Positions 12,257-21,107 of a stretch of DNA of 64,000 bases are shown in pieces. Position 1 is the first letter of the stretch. Each line of letters begins with the position of its first letter. The stretch covers positions 217,912 through 281,911 of the forward strand of contig CABFPE010000280.1 of assembly GCA_900660155.1 (NCBI GenBank), given 5' to 3'. The notes below the pieces were generated by a model. It saw only the letters and a list, made by a program, of their open reading frames with translations. It made no database searches and was not told the origin of the DNA. A program made the translations under genes and the position numbers. The DNA is from Hofstenia miamia (taxonomy: Eukaryota > Xenacoelomorpha > Acoela > Hofsteniidae).

Positions 12257-12382
12257 TTTTACAGCAACGAAGTTGTCACACTTTTCTTTTATTTACTACA
12301 TATGTTTCTACAGAAAAAAAAGTTTTCGAATTTTATATTCGAATTTTCGAAAATTTGGATAATTCGCGGTTGTGATCAAAGA

Positions 12383-12452
12383 AATTCTCCCAACTATACC
12401 ATACGTTTACAGTAATTTTGACCTAATTCTTTCTGGTAAAGTTGGGAGAATT
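12383..12452. repeat. Long-spaced palindrome upstream of the transposase gene
   Basis: AATTCTCCCAACT at 12383-12395 is exactly mirrored by AGTTGGGAGAATT at 12440-12452, with 44 bp between; similarity continues weakly inward (ATACCA / TGGTAA). It lies about 130-200 bp upstream of the transposase start, in the element's promoter or leader region. It could be a regulator-binding pair, an RNA hairpin or the ends of a small nested insertion. Confidence 0.75.
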
Positions 12453-12743
12453 TATTAAACAATCAAAAGACGTAAAAAAATTTTCTAATAAATTGTATAT
12501 CGGTTGCCGTAAATTTACGCTTTCAGAGTATAAACAACATGGCGATCAGAGTGAAGACATATCGTGGTGGCCACAGTGAGCTGCTTAGTTGCTGATTGGG
12601 GTTGATGAATAGTAGCTACGTTCTTAACGTAAGCAATATGTGATGACATATTTATTGAGTTTTTTTGCGTAGGTACGTACACACGCACAGCACAGTACAT
12701 GCATTAGTCAAGAACTGTTTTCAAAAAAGTTGACATGCAAAAT

Positions 12744-12805
12744 TAAGAACATTATAAGAAACATTTGAGGCTTGATGACACGAAATTTTAAGAAACACCG
12801 AGGCT
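12744..12805 (+). repeat. Right subterminal direct repeats of the pogo-type element
   Basis: taagaaacat at 12755-12764 followed by tgaggct, and taagaaacac at 12789-12798 followed by cgaggct, with a shortened copy taagaacat near 12744. The orientation is the same as at the left end, so these are direct rather than inverted repeats. Confidence 0.72.
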
Positions 12806-12838
12806 GAAGTCCAAAAGTATGTTTCTTATAAAAAAAAN

Positions 12839-13464
12839 AAACTGTATACATAATTTTGGTGTTGAAAGAATTTTGCAAATGAACCCCTATGGTGGACTTA
12901 TTGGCATAAATAATTCTAGACTACATTTGCTGTTGAAATGGTCAAAACGTTTTAGACTTCATGCAATTTACCATGATAGTTATGGCTTTGTTAAAAGAGA
13001 ATTTGGAATTGGCAATGGATATCCGATATTTTACAGGTTTTGGTGCAATTTACCAATTTTGGGTCATTTGCCGTCTTTATTGTTTTGGATATATGTGAAG
13101 TTTAGGTATAATGAACTCTACAATTATTTAAATGTTTAATGTATGCTGACAAAATTAGACGTATTATTCTCCAAATCCCATCACTACGTTGGCGTTTTTT
13201 CGGTGTACACTGTTCAGATTGCATACCACCAAGTCTTGTCCAAAACTCTTTTCTAATTTGTAATGCGAGTCCAACTGGCCATCCCGGAAACCATTGGTTG
13301 TTGATTATACGAGATGTAAGTGGGAACTTAATATTCAAGGATTCTGTCGGTTTTCCGCTAAGCCAGTACCCTGACATTGAACATTACTGTCTAACTACGT
13401 ATCCTGGATTCTATGTGTATGAAGGTGATCGAAAAACTAAGTTGCAGGGGATGTCGCCAGTTTG
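12839..13464. other. 626-bp foreign contig inserted between two single-N gaps
   Basis: Bounded by N at 12838 and 13465. The 28 bases before the first N (12810-12837) are identical to the 28 after the second (13466-13493), so the outer contigs overlap directly and leave no room for this piece. It therefore probably belongs elsewhere in the genome. Its right half encodes part of an adenain-like protease; the left half has no recognisable content. Confidence 0.8.
13139..13464 (+). CDS. Partial adenain/Polinton-like cysteine protease, C-terminus cut by the contig end
   Basis: About 108 residues are present, starting at a Met directly after an in-frame stop. Residues 20-30 (FFGVHCSDCIP) and 47-56 (GHPGNHWLLI) match the conserved N-terminal blocks of adenain-type proteases, where the HW histidine (H52 here) is catalytic. 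An acidic residue 16 positions later (D68, in FKDSVG) fits the second catalytic position. The catalytic cysteine region would lie beyond the N at 13465 and is not visible. Such proteases occur in Polinton/Maverick elements and related virus-like elements, and stand-alone copies occur in many invertebrates. Which of these it is cannot be told from this piece. Confidence 0.55.
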
Positions 13465-13474
13465 NTCCAAAAGT

Positions 13475-13498
13475 ATGTTTCTTATAAAAAAAAGCGTG
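13475..13498 (-). repeat. Right terminal inverted repeat of the pogo-type element
   Basis: ATGTTTCTTAT, eight A, then GCGTG, followed by TA. Most of it is also present at 12819-12837, before the inserted contig, because the contig flanks overlap by 28 bp. Confidence 0.92.
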
Positions 13499-13532
13499 TA
13501 TTCGGTTTTAATTAGTTTGCATTAACTAGAAT

Positions 13533-13670
13533 CAGTGTTGACCATTTAAATGAATCGTTTTAAACGGTCTTAGGTTTAATTCAGCCGTTTGTTTAAATGC
13601 AGCAGTCAATCAAACGATTTCATTTAAACTTCGTTTATTTACAAGGTTTGATTTAAACGGCATGTTGAGG
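13533..13670. mobile_element. hAT-like element end or degenerate MITE
   Basis: Starts CAGTGTTGACCATTTAAATG, close to the right end of the hAT MITE at 26365-26740 read inward. Four or more TTTAAAC/GTTTAAA motifs follow within 140 bp. A degenerate opposite end may lie near 13650-13667 (gatttaaacggcatgttg). I could not find an 8-bp target duplication, so the limits are uncertain. It begins 33 bp beyond the pogo element. Confidence 0.5.
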
Positions 13671-16600
13671 GCATCTACAATGTACTAAACAAGCAATAAA
13701 TAGCATATTGACAATTAACGGATTGCTTTTAATTAATTTTTATATGATGAACAATTTAAATAAGTTTAAGTCTTTCTTGAAGCATGAATGCAAAAAATAT
13801 GAATAATTTTAAAGCCTACATTGAAAAATAGTTAATTTTCCTGTGTCCAGACTTTACGGATACCCTGTATAATGATTGGTGTTAATCTATAAGCAATGGG
13901 AGCTCTTAAATTTAAAGTGAAAAAGTAGTGTGAAAAATATTAACAATTGTACGCGTGTGTTATCACAAATCATCGCAGTACAGACTGGTAAGAAAAAATA
14001 AACTTTAAAAAGAATATAACTCCATTTTTCGGATTTGCCATCAATACGAAAATGTACTAGAAGACAACAATATATTTCACTTTTGCAACAAAGCGAGCAT
14101 GTTTCCATTGCTGGGAAGAGTTCTGTTCCCAAACCAACCATCACCCTAAGAGAAGTGCGCGTAAGGATCCAGAACACCTTCCGCTTCTACATCAACTTCA
14201 GTTCTTCAACCTGAGAAATGATATTTGGCTACGAAGAGAAGACGAGCAGTGTTTAATAGCAGTTGTCTTAAAGAGGATGGTGTTAGATTGGACAGCGATA
14301 TCTCAAATAAGGATAGACCATAAATCGAATGAGATGCAGTGCCAAATTACATGAGGTACCCGAGTCCACGTTAAGGTACCAGGAAAAGCAAAGAATTTTG
14401 AAATTGCACAACAGTGCAGTAGAAAAAATATCTCAGCTGCTGCAATGCCCATTTGTTCTTTTTAATTTCAATACATACCAAAATTTGATTAAACTCGCAT
14501 TCGTTTTGAGAAATGAAGATAAAGAAATCATAATCGTCATGCCAAACATAGCGAGAGAGATTAAAGAATGTATAATTCCTCCAATACAAGGTTTCTATTC
14601 TTGCTTCGCTCAATTTTCTTTATTTTTGTATCTATAATTATATTTACAAACGTTTAGCAATTTAAGAAAATTGACGTTTGCGAATACAGTATTAATAGTA
14701 ATTTTTTCAATATATTTTTAATTTGACCGCTCACCAATGCACTCGTCCACCACCTTCACTACGCCGCTTATAGTTATATACATATGGAATTTCAGTGAGC
14801 GTTTTGCATATTTTATAAGATATCGTGACAAGTTGTTTTGCAATGTATATTATTTAGTAATCAATATGATATAAGATTCATTAGAATGGCGACCTGTATA
14901 TAGCACTTACTATCATTTTTTAACACGTTCATTATTCAATTTCGCATTAAAACTTTGTATATAGTTGTCAATTAGGTTCATTCGCATAATCACAAAAACA
15001 TCATAAAAATACAATGAAAGATGTTGGTGCGCTTGGGCTACACAGTTTTTCATTTGAATAATTATGGGGAATAGTTATACTCGTTTATGTTGTTGAAACT
15101 CGTGAATGTTTTATTAATAAATGTTTAATATCGGGATAGTTTCCTAGTGCATTTTATAGCCTCTGAGTTGATGTTCGAATGTAAACTTTATTAGATATGA
15201 ATTACTTCAACGGTTGCTTCTTTTTCAAATACTTGAACATTCGTCAGGCTGCCTTTCAATGGATGAAGTGTTCTGTAAATATTTGCATTTTTCCAAATTG
15301 TACACCTGCGGTTTAAGCACTCGTGTCCGCCAACATTATGAATTTATTAATCCATAGTCAACAACACTCCTTCTTTACAACATTTCCCGCCACTTTCACC
15401 AGAATTTGACTTGACTGATTTTACTTCTGCCAACTTTCCCTTTGAATTTTTCCATTTTTATTTCAAAGCGCATTGTTTTGTTTCCTTAATCATTTAGATC
15501 GCCTGTTAACGTACATTAAATTTTTACACAGTTGAAACCATATGTTTTACGTTTGTTGATTTCCTAGAAATGTACCCATCAATTGCAGACATTTTGTAAA
15601 AAACACTATTGAAATCTGCCAACCACATTTTAAGTATTCTTTGATTTCAGAAAATAAAACTTTATATCTAATTCAAGATTATAGAGGTAATGAGGGAATA
15701 TTTCCATAAGTATTCTCCGAAAATATTGTGCATTAAAACGAATACTTTCAAGTAAAATGTATGCATTATGTAAAGCCAGTAGGCCTATTATAATCAATTG
15801 AGTGTATTATATGCATGTCTCAAGAAATGATACAGATTTCTGAAATTTAAAATGTCACAGGCTACATTGGTTTACAATGTCAAAAATATGAAATATGCAA
15901 TTTAACTTGCAAATGAATACACTACTCGTATATCTTAGAAAATTCAATTCCACAATTGTGTATTGCAAGTTGGTGGTTAAAATTTTTATAAAACTATTAA
16001 TTCCAATAAGTTGTGAATTCAGGCAATTTAGAAGGATTTGCTTAAATAACTGCTAATTATTTCGCATTGGTAGTGGCGGAAAACTTGCCTTTGAGGGTTG
16101 GCGCCACGGCAGCTGTTGCAAGTAATGACTTGATGCGTGCATTTTCTTGAGTTATTTTGTGCGAGATATTTGCAGCTGAATGGTTTTTTACGCACTGTGC
16201 AAGCTGTTGAAAGCACTGTTGAATCCTTTTCCAATCTGTTGCTAAACATTATATCAGACTCGACGCAAGCCTTTTCAACTGCAACTGCAACCAAATAACT
16301 TTCTCCAAAAATCAACATGAATTTGAATAATGCTCGCTTTCAAATCAAATTATCGCAATTGCAGTCGCAAAAATCAGGTCTATTATTAACACACAGCTTT
16401 TGCAGACTAAAACTTCCCAATGTTAATACTTTCTTACAAATTTTTATCGCTTTTTGCCAGATCCCAATTTAGGATAGTAGTGACATACGAAGTGAAATAA
16501 TCTTTGATTAAATTTAGTTTTAAGTTGCATGCAAGTTTTAACTATGAAAATATCTAAGCAATTTGCATGTTTCCAATACAACGTGCTAAATTTTAATTTC

Positions 16601-16913
16601 AATTCTGTTTACAATATTTTTGCTTCTAATCAGGTCTTAACCTTTTCTCATTGTAGCACCTAAAATTCATTCGGCTTGTTGATAAAATGGAGAAATTTAT
16701 TGTGTGGTAACCTCAACTGGAGTTCAACGGAAAATATCATCCCAGTTATCAGTTATTTAATAATTCCGTTTGATTCCAAACACATTAAGATCATGCTTTA
16801 GTCCGATCACAGTGCAATTTAGGACCGTATCCCTTTGTACTGCAAACAATTTCTGATACAATATTTTCTCCGTTTGAAATTGAATGAGAAAATAAAAAAG
16901 CCAAATCAATTGC

Positions 16914-16914
<1 letters not shown>
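13671..16914. other. Long non-coding stretch
   Basis: AT-rich sequence without recognisable genes. Short open frames at 13887-14177 (minus), 14329-14637 (plus) and 16028-16318 (minus) have no convincing family match. The start of 14329-14637 has a VPESTLR-like segment that faintly recalls a Psq-type helix-turn-helix, which is too short to call. Confidence 0.5.

Positions 16915-16944
<30 letters not shown>
16915..16944. repeat. (TA)n microsatellite at the left edge of the duplicated block
   Basis: About 15 TA units. Sequence similarity to the second copy begins three bases after it, at 16947. Confidence 0.97.
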
Positions 16945-16945
<1 letters not shown>

Positions 16946-16946
16946 T

Positions 16947-17203
16947 GACGCTGGGTATATGGTTTTTATTTCGTTTTGTACCAAACGCCAGTTTTGTGCA
17001 AAAACCCATATACCTAGCGCCATCATGCCATATGAGGCCTCAAAAAATAACTCAAATTTTTTAATAGATCTGTTAATGAGGACCCTATGTGAGATTATGT
17101 AAAAAAAATTGCGCCTGAACTTGGATTTTTTCAAAAACCCATATGCTCAGCGCCAGAATTTGTACTGGGGGCAGTACCTATTTACTGAAAAATACCCAGC
17201 GCC
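16947..17203. mobile_element. MITE-like element nested in a (TA)n tract
   Basis: Begins GACGCTGGGTAT and ends ATACCCAGCGCC, short inverted ends differing at one base, with (TA)n tracts on both sides. Internally the motif aaaaacccatat..(c/t)..agcgcc recurs on the plus strand at 16999-17022, 17132-17156 and, shortened, 17186-17203. A minus-strand form sits at the left end. The flanking TA repeats could be the target or could have expanded after insertion. There is no coding capacity. Confidence 0.6.
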
Positions 17204-17204
17204 A

Positions 17205-17229
17205 ATATATATATATATATATATATATA
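17205..17229. repeat. (TA)n microsatellite
   Basis: About 12 TA units directly after the MITE-like element; copy 2 has an A-to-G change here. Confidence 0.95.
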
Positions 17230-20032
17230 GATATTCATACTATGTTTTTTCGAAAGATTTCATCTATCAATTGCATCTGATTTTAAAGTTTCATACTTTT
17301 TAATGTCGAAAGCTTGAAATGGACATTTTTAACAAGTGTTTTTCATAACAAAGAAAATAAGAATGAGAGCTGTGGGCGAATTCGATGCTTCTTTGAATTG
17401 AATAGCATTGGAGATGCTGCTTTGCTCAGTACAAAGATAATGGATAGTTATTCCATTTACTGCGTCAGAACAGATTTATATATATTAATCAATAAAACAC
17501 GTGTAACGTTTTTTTGCAAAAAAAAATATGTTCAATGCAAATCAATCATTGTTAAGATGGTTCTTTGTTTATTAGGATATTAGAATGAAATCAATGAATT
17601 TTATTTGTTATTGTGAAAATACTTTTTACATGTTGATGTGAACATCATTTTGCTTTGGAGTGGAAGGATTAAAAGGATAGCTAGGTCAGAATGAGTACAG
17701 TGTAAGTCAGTATAATTGTTATGGGTGAAATTTCCGCATAAGTCATCAACATAGTTATAATGCAATTACGTTACTAATTATTGTAAGTTGAACAGAGACG
17801 ATAGCTATTTGCATGCTAAGCTTGGTACTTGTCCAACTGTCAGTAGTTGCTCACAACTCAATTCATCGATGCTCTATCGTCCCAACAGGGCGCATCATTT
17901 TATACGTGGCTACGCGCTTTGTTTAAAATCTTGTTAACTGTTGATCGTTTTCATGTATCACTTGTTTCGCTTTGTGTTGAAGTGAAACTTTGTTTTGTTG
18001 TTAAGTGGTACTGTTTTCACACTCCTTTGTCTTCTTAATAGCTTTTTATCGCTAATAACTTGTAATAATGTCTCCCATTTACACTTCAGGTGTTTATTAA
18101 AGCGTTCTTCCAACCAGTAACCTACCGAAACATGTTTTTAACACTTGCAAACTGTCAATGTAATCTATGAAAGCGAAACATTACCTGCTATTTAATATTG
18201 CTAATGTAATGTTGATGCCTAATTGCTTTAGGTTTTCGTTTTAATAAATAAGCACATTTTGAACTAATTTTTGTAAGTTTGGCTTGTTCCAAATAGAAAG
18301 GGTATAAATATGCAATTTTAGTGTCATTAAGTCTGTTTCATTTGAGATCAGCATACCTTTAATATTCCACTCTTAAATTTTCTCGAATTCTTTGCATACA
18401 AATCAGTGAATTGGGATTCAGTTTAACAGACAACATTGAAAGTCGATCGTGTCAATGACATACCTAGTTTTTCGAAAATATTAGTCAGACTTGGTCACCA
18501 TATCCAGGGCGCCTTCAATAGCAACTTGCTGTCCATGATTGATAAAAAATTCAAACCCACATAGTGGCATTAAATCAATTACAGATTGTGTTTATTTTGA
18601 GACTTATTGTACATTACTCTGTCAGTTTGGTCGTGATGCATTGTACTGGATAATATAAAATGCGCGCGCTTTAATCGATAAACAAATGTTTTTAATTGTA
18701 AGCTTTTAGCAAGTGAAGCACTCCCATTTACAACGAAATCTGTCTTGAATTATTTTTAACAATTTTCATGTGTATTGTTTGTCTAATGATGGCGTGTATT
18801 TTTTAGATTTTCATTAAAAAGTGACTTATCATTAAAATGCAAAACATCTTAATATTTTTTTATCAATATCCAATTGTTATGCGTACAAACGATCAATTCA
18901 TTGGGATTTCTTCACTATTATTTAAAATTTTCAATTTAAAAAGGTGAAAAATGGAAGTTGAACCTTGCTTAGAAACATTACGATTTGATTAACCTAGATT
19001 TCTGGAAAAACTCCAATATTTATAGTTCAAATCTTTTTTTTAGGTTTTTAATTACACTTCGTGAATAATATGGATATATCAGAAAGCAATATCTGTTGCC
19101 TTTAACATTGACCTGTTTTGAGCTTTAACCGACTTGACCCTAAAAATTTGGTTATTGGAGATTTTTATAGTCGGTAAAATGGTGACCCGCTCAAAGCTTT
19201 TTAACCTAATTTGCTTATGCGCCATCTGTTGATAGCTGATGGTTTTTCTTTCATGAGTTTATTAATTTAGACAGGTGTGCGGCTGCATAAGTCGCTAATT
19301 CACCTATTTTATTATGACAACTTTTAATTACACATTAAAAGCGCACACATATCCAATATTCAATATAAATTTACAATCATATGATCGCTGCTTAATCCGA
19401 TTGCCTGACGGATTACTTTATTAAATTACACTCCAGTCCACCTTTGAACAAATTATTGCTTTTCACCTTTCCTTCCTACACTACCTCGTTTTATTTATTT
19501 TCCAAAGTTTTATAAAAATTTACTGTATAAAAGGTGTTTGCATAATTAATTTTTTTTAAAAACTACTGAGAATTAATTTTTTGCATATTTTTTTCTATAA
19601 ATTATTATTTTATCAAATAATTTTTAAATGATTTTAAGTTTCTATAAATTTAGTTTATTGGAAATGACATTTTACTTTAATTTCGTCCGAAAGCACTTAG
19701 TTTATATGTTGTAAATTTTATTTTTCAAATGAATTCCTATAAATGGTTAAAGTTATTTTTCTAAAATGCAAAAATAAAATTAGGATTTTAAAAACGTTTT
19801 TATTTTTTGTCATATAAATAATTACTTATATTCAACAGTAATGAAGAAAACATTCAAGTTGTTTTAACATAAAGTAATTTTATTAGAATTATTTTAAAAA
19901 TATAAAACATGTGAGACAATAATAAATTAAATTTTGAAAAATAGGTAACTATAAAATGATGTATTTTGGAACACATATAAATCTTAAAAAATATTTGAAT
20001 AAATAAATTTATAAAATTGTAATAAATGACAT
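17230..20032. other. Non-coding DNA downstream of SoxB1 (copy 1)
   Basis: No credible coding frame. An exact octamer-type site (ATTTGCAT) is present at 17807-17814. From about 19500 to 20030 the sequence is extremely AT-rich, which fits a 3' flank. Any longer 3' UTR would run leftward into this stretch. Confidence 0.45.
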
Positions 20033-20038
20033 TTTATT
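20033..20038 (-). terminator. Candidate polyadenylation signal of SoxB1 (copy 1)
   Basis: TTTATT on the plus strand reads AATAAA on the gene strand, about 64 bases beyond the stop codon. Several similar hexamers lie further downstream, so this is only the nearest candidate. Confidence 0.4.
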
Positions 20039-20101
20039 AAAGGCTGATCGCACAACCTGAATTTAACTACAAACTGTGATTTCATGATTGAGTCTGGATG
20101 T

Positions 20102-20932
20102 TTACATGTGGGTGAGAGTCGGAGGCGGCGGGTGCATAGATTGGTGATAGTGGTGTGACATCATCTGCCGCTGTGGATCGTCCATTCCTGGAGGTAGATA
20201 CAGTGACATCATGTCGCTCATACTCCCATACGTACTCATTTTCTGCTGCTGCTGTTGAACTAGAGTTTGTTGTGGTTGTCTGTAGTCTGGGGGAGGACTG
20301 TGTGGTTTTGGTGACTGCTGTTGGAATGCTGTTTGTGGATAATAAGACGTAGGAGCATACAATTGACTCATGTCCGGATAACGGGTTTGGAATGGTGCTG
20401 GGGATGTAGCTGCTTGGTAAGCATCCATAGGATATGCAGCTGTTGGTGGAGGCATGTATCCATTCATTACGTACTGCTCGTGTGCGCTTCTGTGAATTGG
20501 TCCACTGCCGTTTGTAGGAATAATAGCACCAGGTAATCCAAATTTATCTTTTTTCATGAGGGTCTTGGTTTTCCTTCTTGGACGGTATTTATAATCGGGG
20601 TGTTCTTTAAGATGTAGAGCACGTAATCTTTTAGCTTCATCTATGAAGGGTCGTTTTTCACCATCGTTTAACAGTTTCCATTCTGCGCCGAGGCGTTTGC
20701 TGATTTCTGAGTTGTGCATTTTGGGATTTTCTTGTGCCATTTTCCTTCTTTGTCCTCGTGACCAAACCATAAACGCGTTCATGGGTCGTTTAACTCTGTC
20801 CATGGAGCCTTTCGAGCATCCAGTTTGCTGTTGATTTCCATTGTTAGGCGATAAGGGAGATTTCATGTCATCATCCATTAAGTGATGATTCGCAGCTTGC
20901 TGCATCATTTCCATGCTCATCATTATTGACAA
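20102..20932 (-). CDS. SoxB1-type HMG-box transcription factor (276 aa), copy 1
   Basis: A nuclear transcription factor of the Sox1/2/3 group; in animals these maintain neural and stem-like progenitors. The HMG box runs from about residue 45 to 123, beginning [20 protein letters not shown] and ending [10 protein letters not shown]. The B1 hallmark follows at about 123-131 (KTLMKKDKF), then LPG. The C-terminal part (about 150-276) is rich in Tyr, Pro, Gln and Met. It keeps a [13 protein letters not shown] block and ends LTHM, echoing the C-terminus of Sox2-like proteins, which supports B1 over B2. The gene is a single exon with no stop or frameshift. At 276 aa it is somewhat shorter than vertebrate Sox2 (about 317). 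I chose the first Met; [10 protein letters not shown] gives alternative starts a few codons in. The coding sequence is identical to 57091-57921. Confidence 0.95.
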   Translation of the reverse strand: MSIMMSMEMMQQAANHHLMDDDMKSPLSPNNGNQQQTGCSKGSMDRVKRPMNAFMVWSRGQRRKMAQENPKMHNSEISKRLGAEWKLLNDGEKRPFIDEAKRLRALHLKEHPDYKYRPRRKTKTLMKKDKFGLPGAIIPTNGSGPIHRSAHEQYVMNGYMPPPTAAYPMDAYQAATSPAPFQTRYPDMSQLYAPTSYYPQTAFQQQSPKPHSPPPDYRQPQQTLVQQQQQKMSTYGSMSDMMSLYLPPGMDDPQRQMMSHHYHQSMHPPPPTLTHM

Positions 20933-21001
20933 ACACTAACAGACGAGAAAGTAAACAGAGTTCTCTAAGAATAATTTTGTTTAGACGACTTGATGAGTTG
21001 T

Positions 21002-21107
21002 GTGGCTAATATATGTAGCGATTTAGACTAAATGTTCGACTCTCGTGATGCGAGTATAAGTTTGTACTCTATGCCAATTTGCGATTGGCAGAGATATTTC
21101 AACCAAT
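21002..21107 (-). promoter_or_regulatory. Candidate SoxB1 promoter with three CCAAT boxes (copy 1)
   Basis: Plus-strand CCAAT at 21074-21078, ATTGG at 21084-21088 and CCAAT at 21103-21107 lie within 34 bp. The first two form the near-palindrome gccaatttgcgattggc. They are 140-175 bp upstream of the start codon. AT-rich TATA-like candidates on the gene strand lie nearer the start (about 21006-21018). Vertebrate Sox2 and Sox3 promoters are known to use CCAAT/NF-Y sites, so the position is sensible, but the transcription start is not known here. Confidence 0.5.

Larger units (their letters stand above)
10166..13498 (-). mobile_element. pogo/Tigger-type DNA transposon with intact transposase, interrupted by a misplaced contig
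   Basis: The element is bounded by TA on both sides (10164-10165 and 13499-13500), the target duplication of the Tc1/mariner/pogo group. Terminal inverted repeats are 25 bp at 10166-10190 and 24 bp at 13475-13498. Both read CACGC, then a T run (9 and 8), then ATAAGAAACAT when read inward. The transposase (10409-12256, minus) fills most of the interior. A 626-bp contig between Ns at 12838 and 13465 splits the right end and duplicates 28 bp there. Without it the element would be about 2,677 bp. An open transposase plus nearly matching ends suggests recent movement. Confidence 0.9.

Noticed and set aside
12819-13139. 106-codon frame in the left half of the misplaced contig
   Set aside because: It runs through an N from transposon sequence into the foreign contig, is in a different frame from the protease fragment, and has no recognisable domain.
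14329-14637. 102-codon frame with a VPESTLR-like segment
   Set aside because: The resemblance to a Psq-type helix-turn-helix is only a few residues and the rest matches nothing I know.
16757-17303. Frames with Tyr-Ile runs around the TA tracts (and at 53863-54292)
   Set aside because: They arise from (TA)n microsatellites and the MITE-like element, not from genes.
20155-20834. Three plus-strand frames over SoxB1 (and the same at 57144-57823)
   Set aside because: They are antisense shadows of the HMG-box gene.
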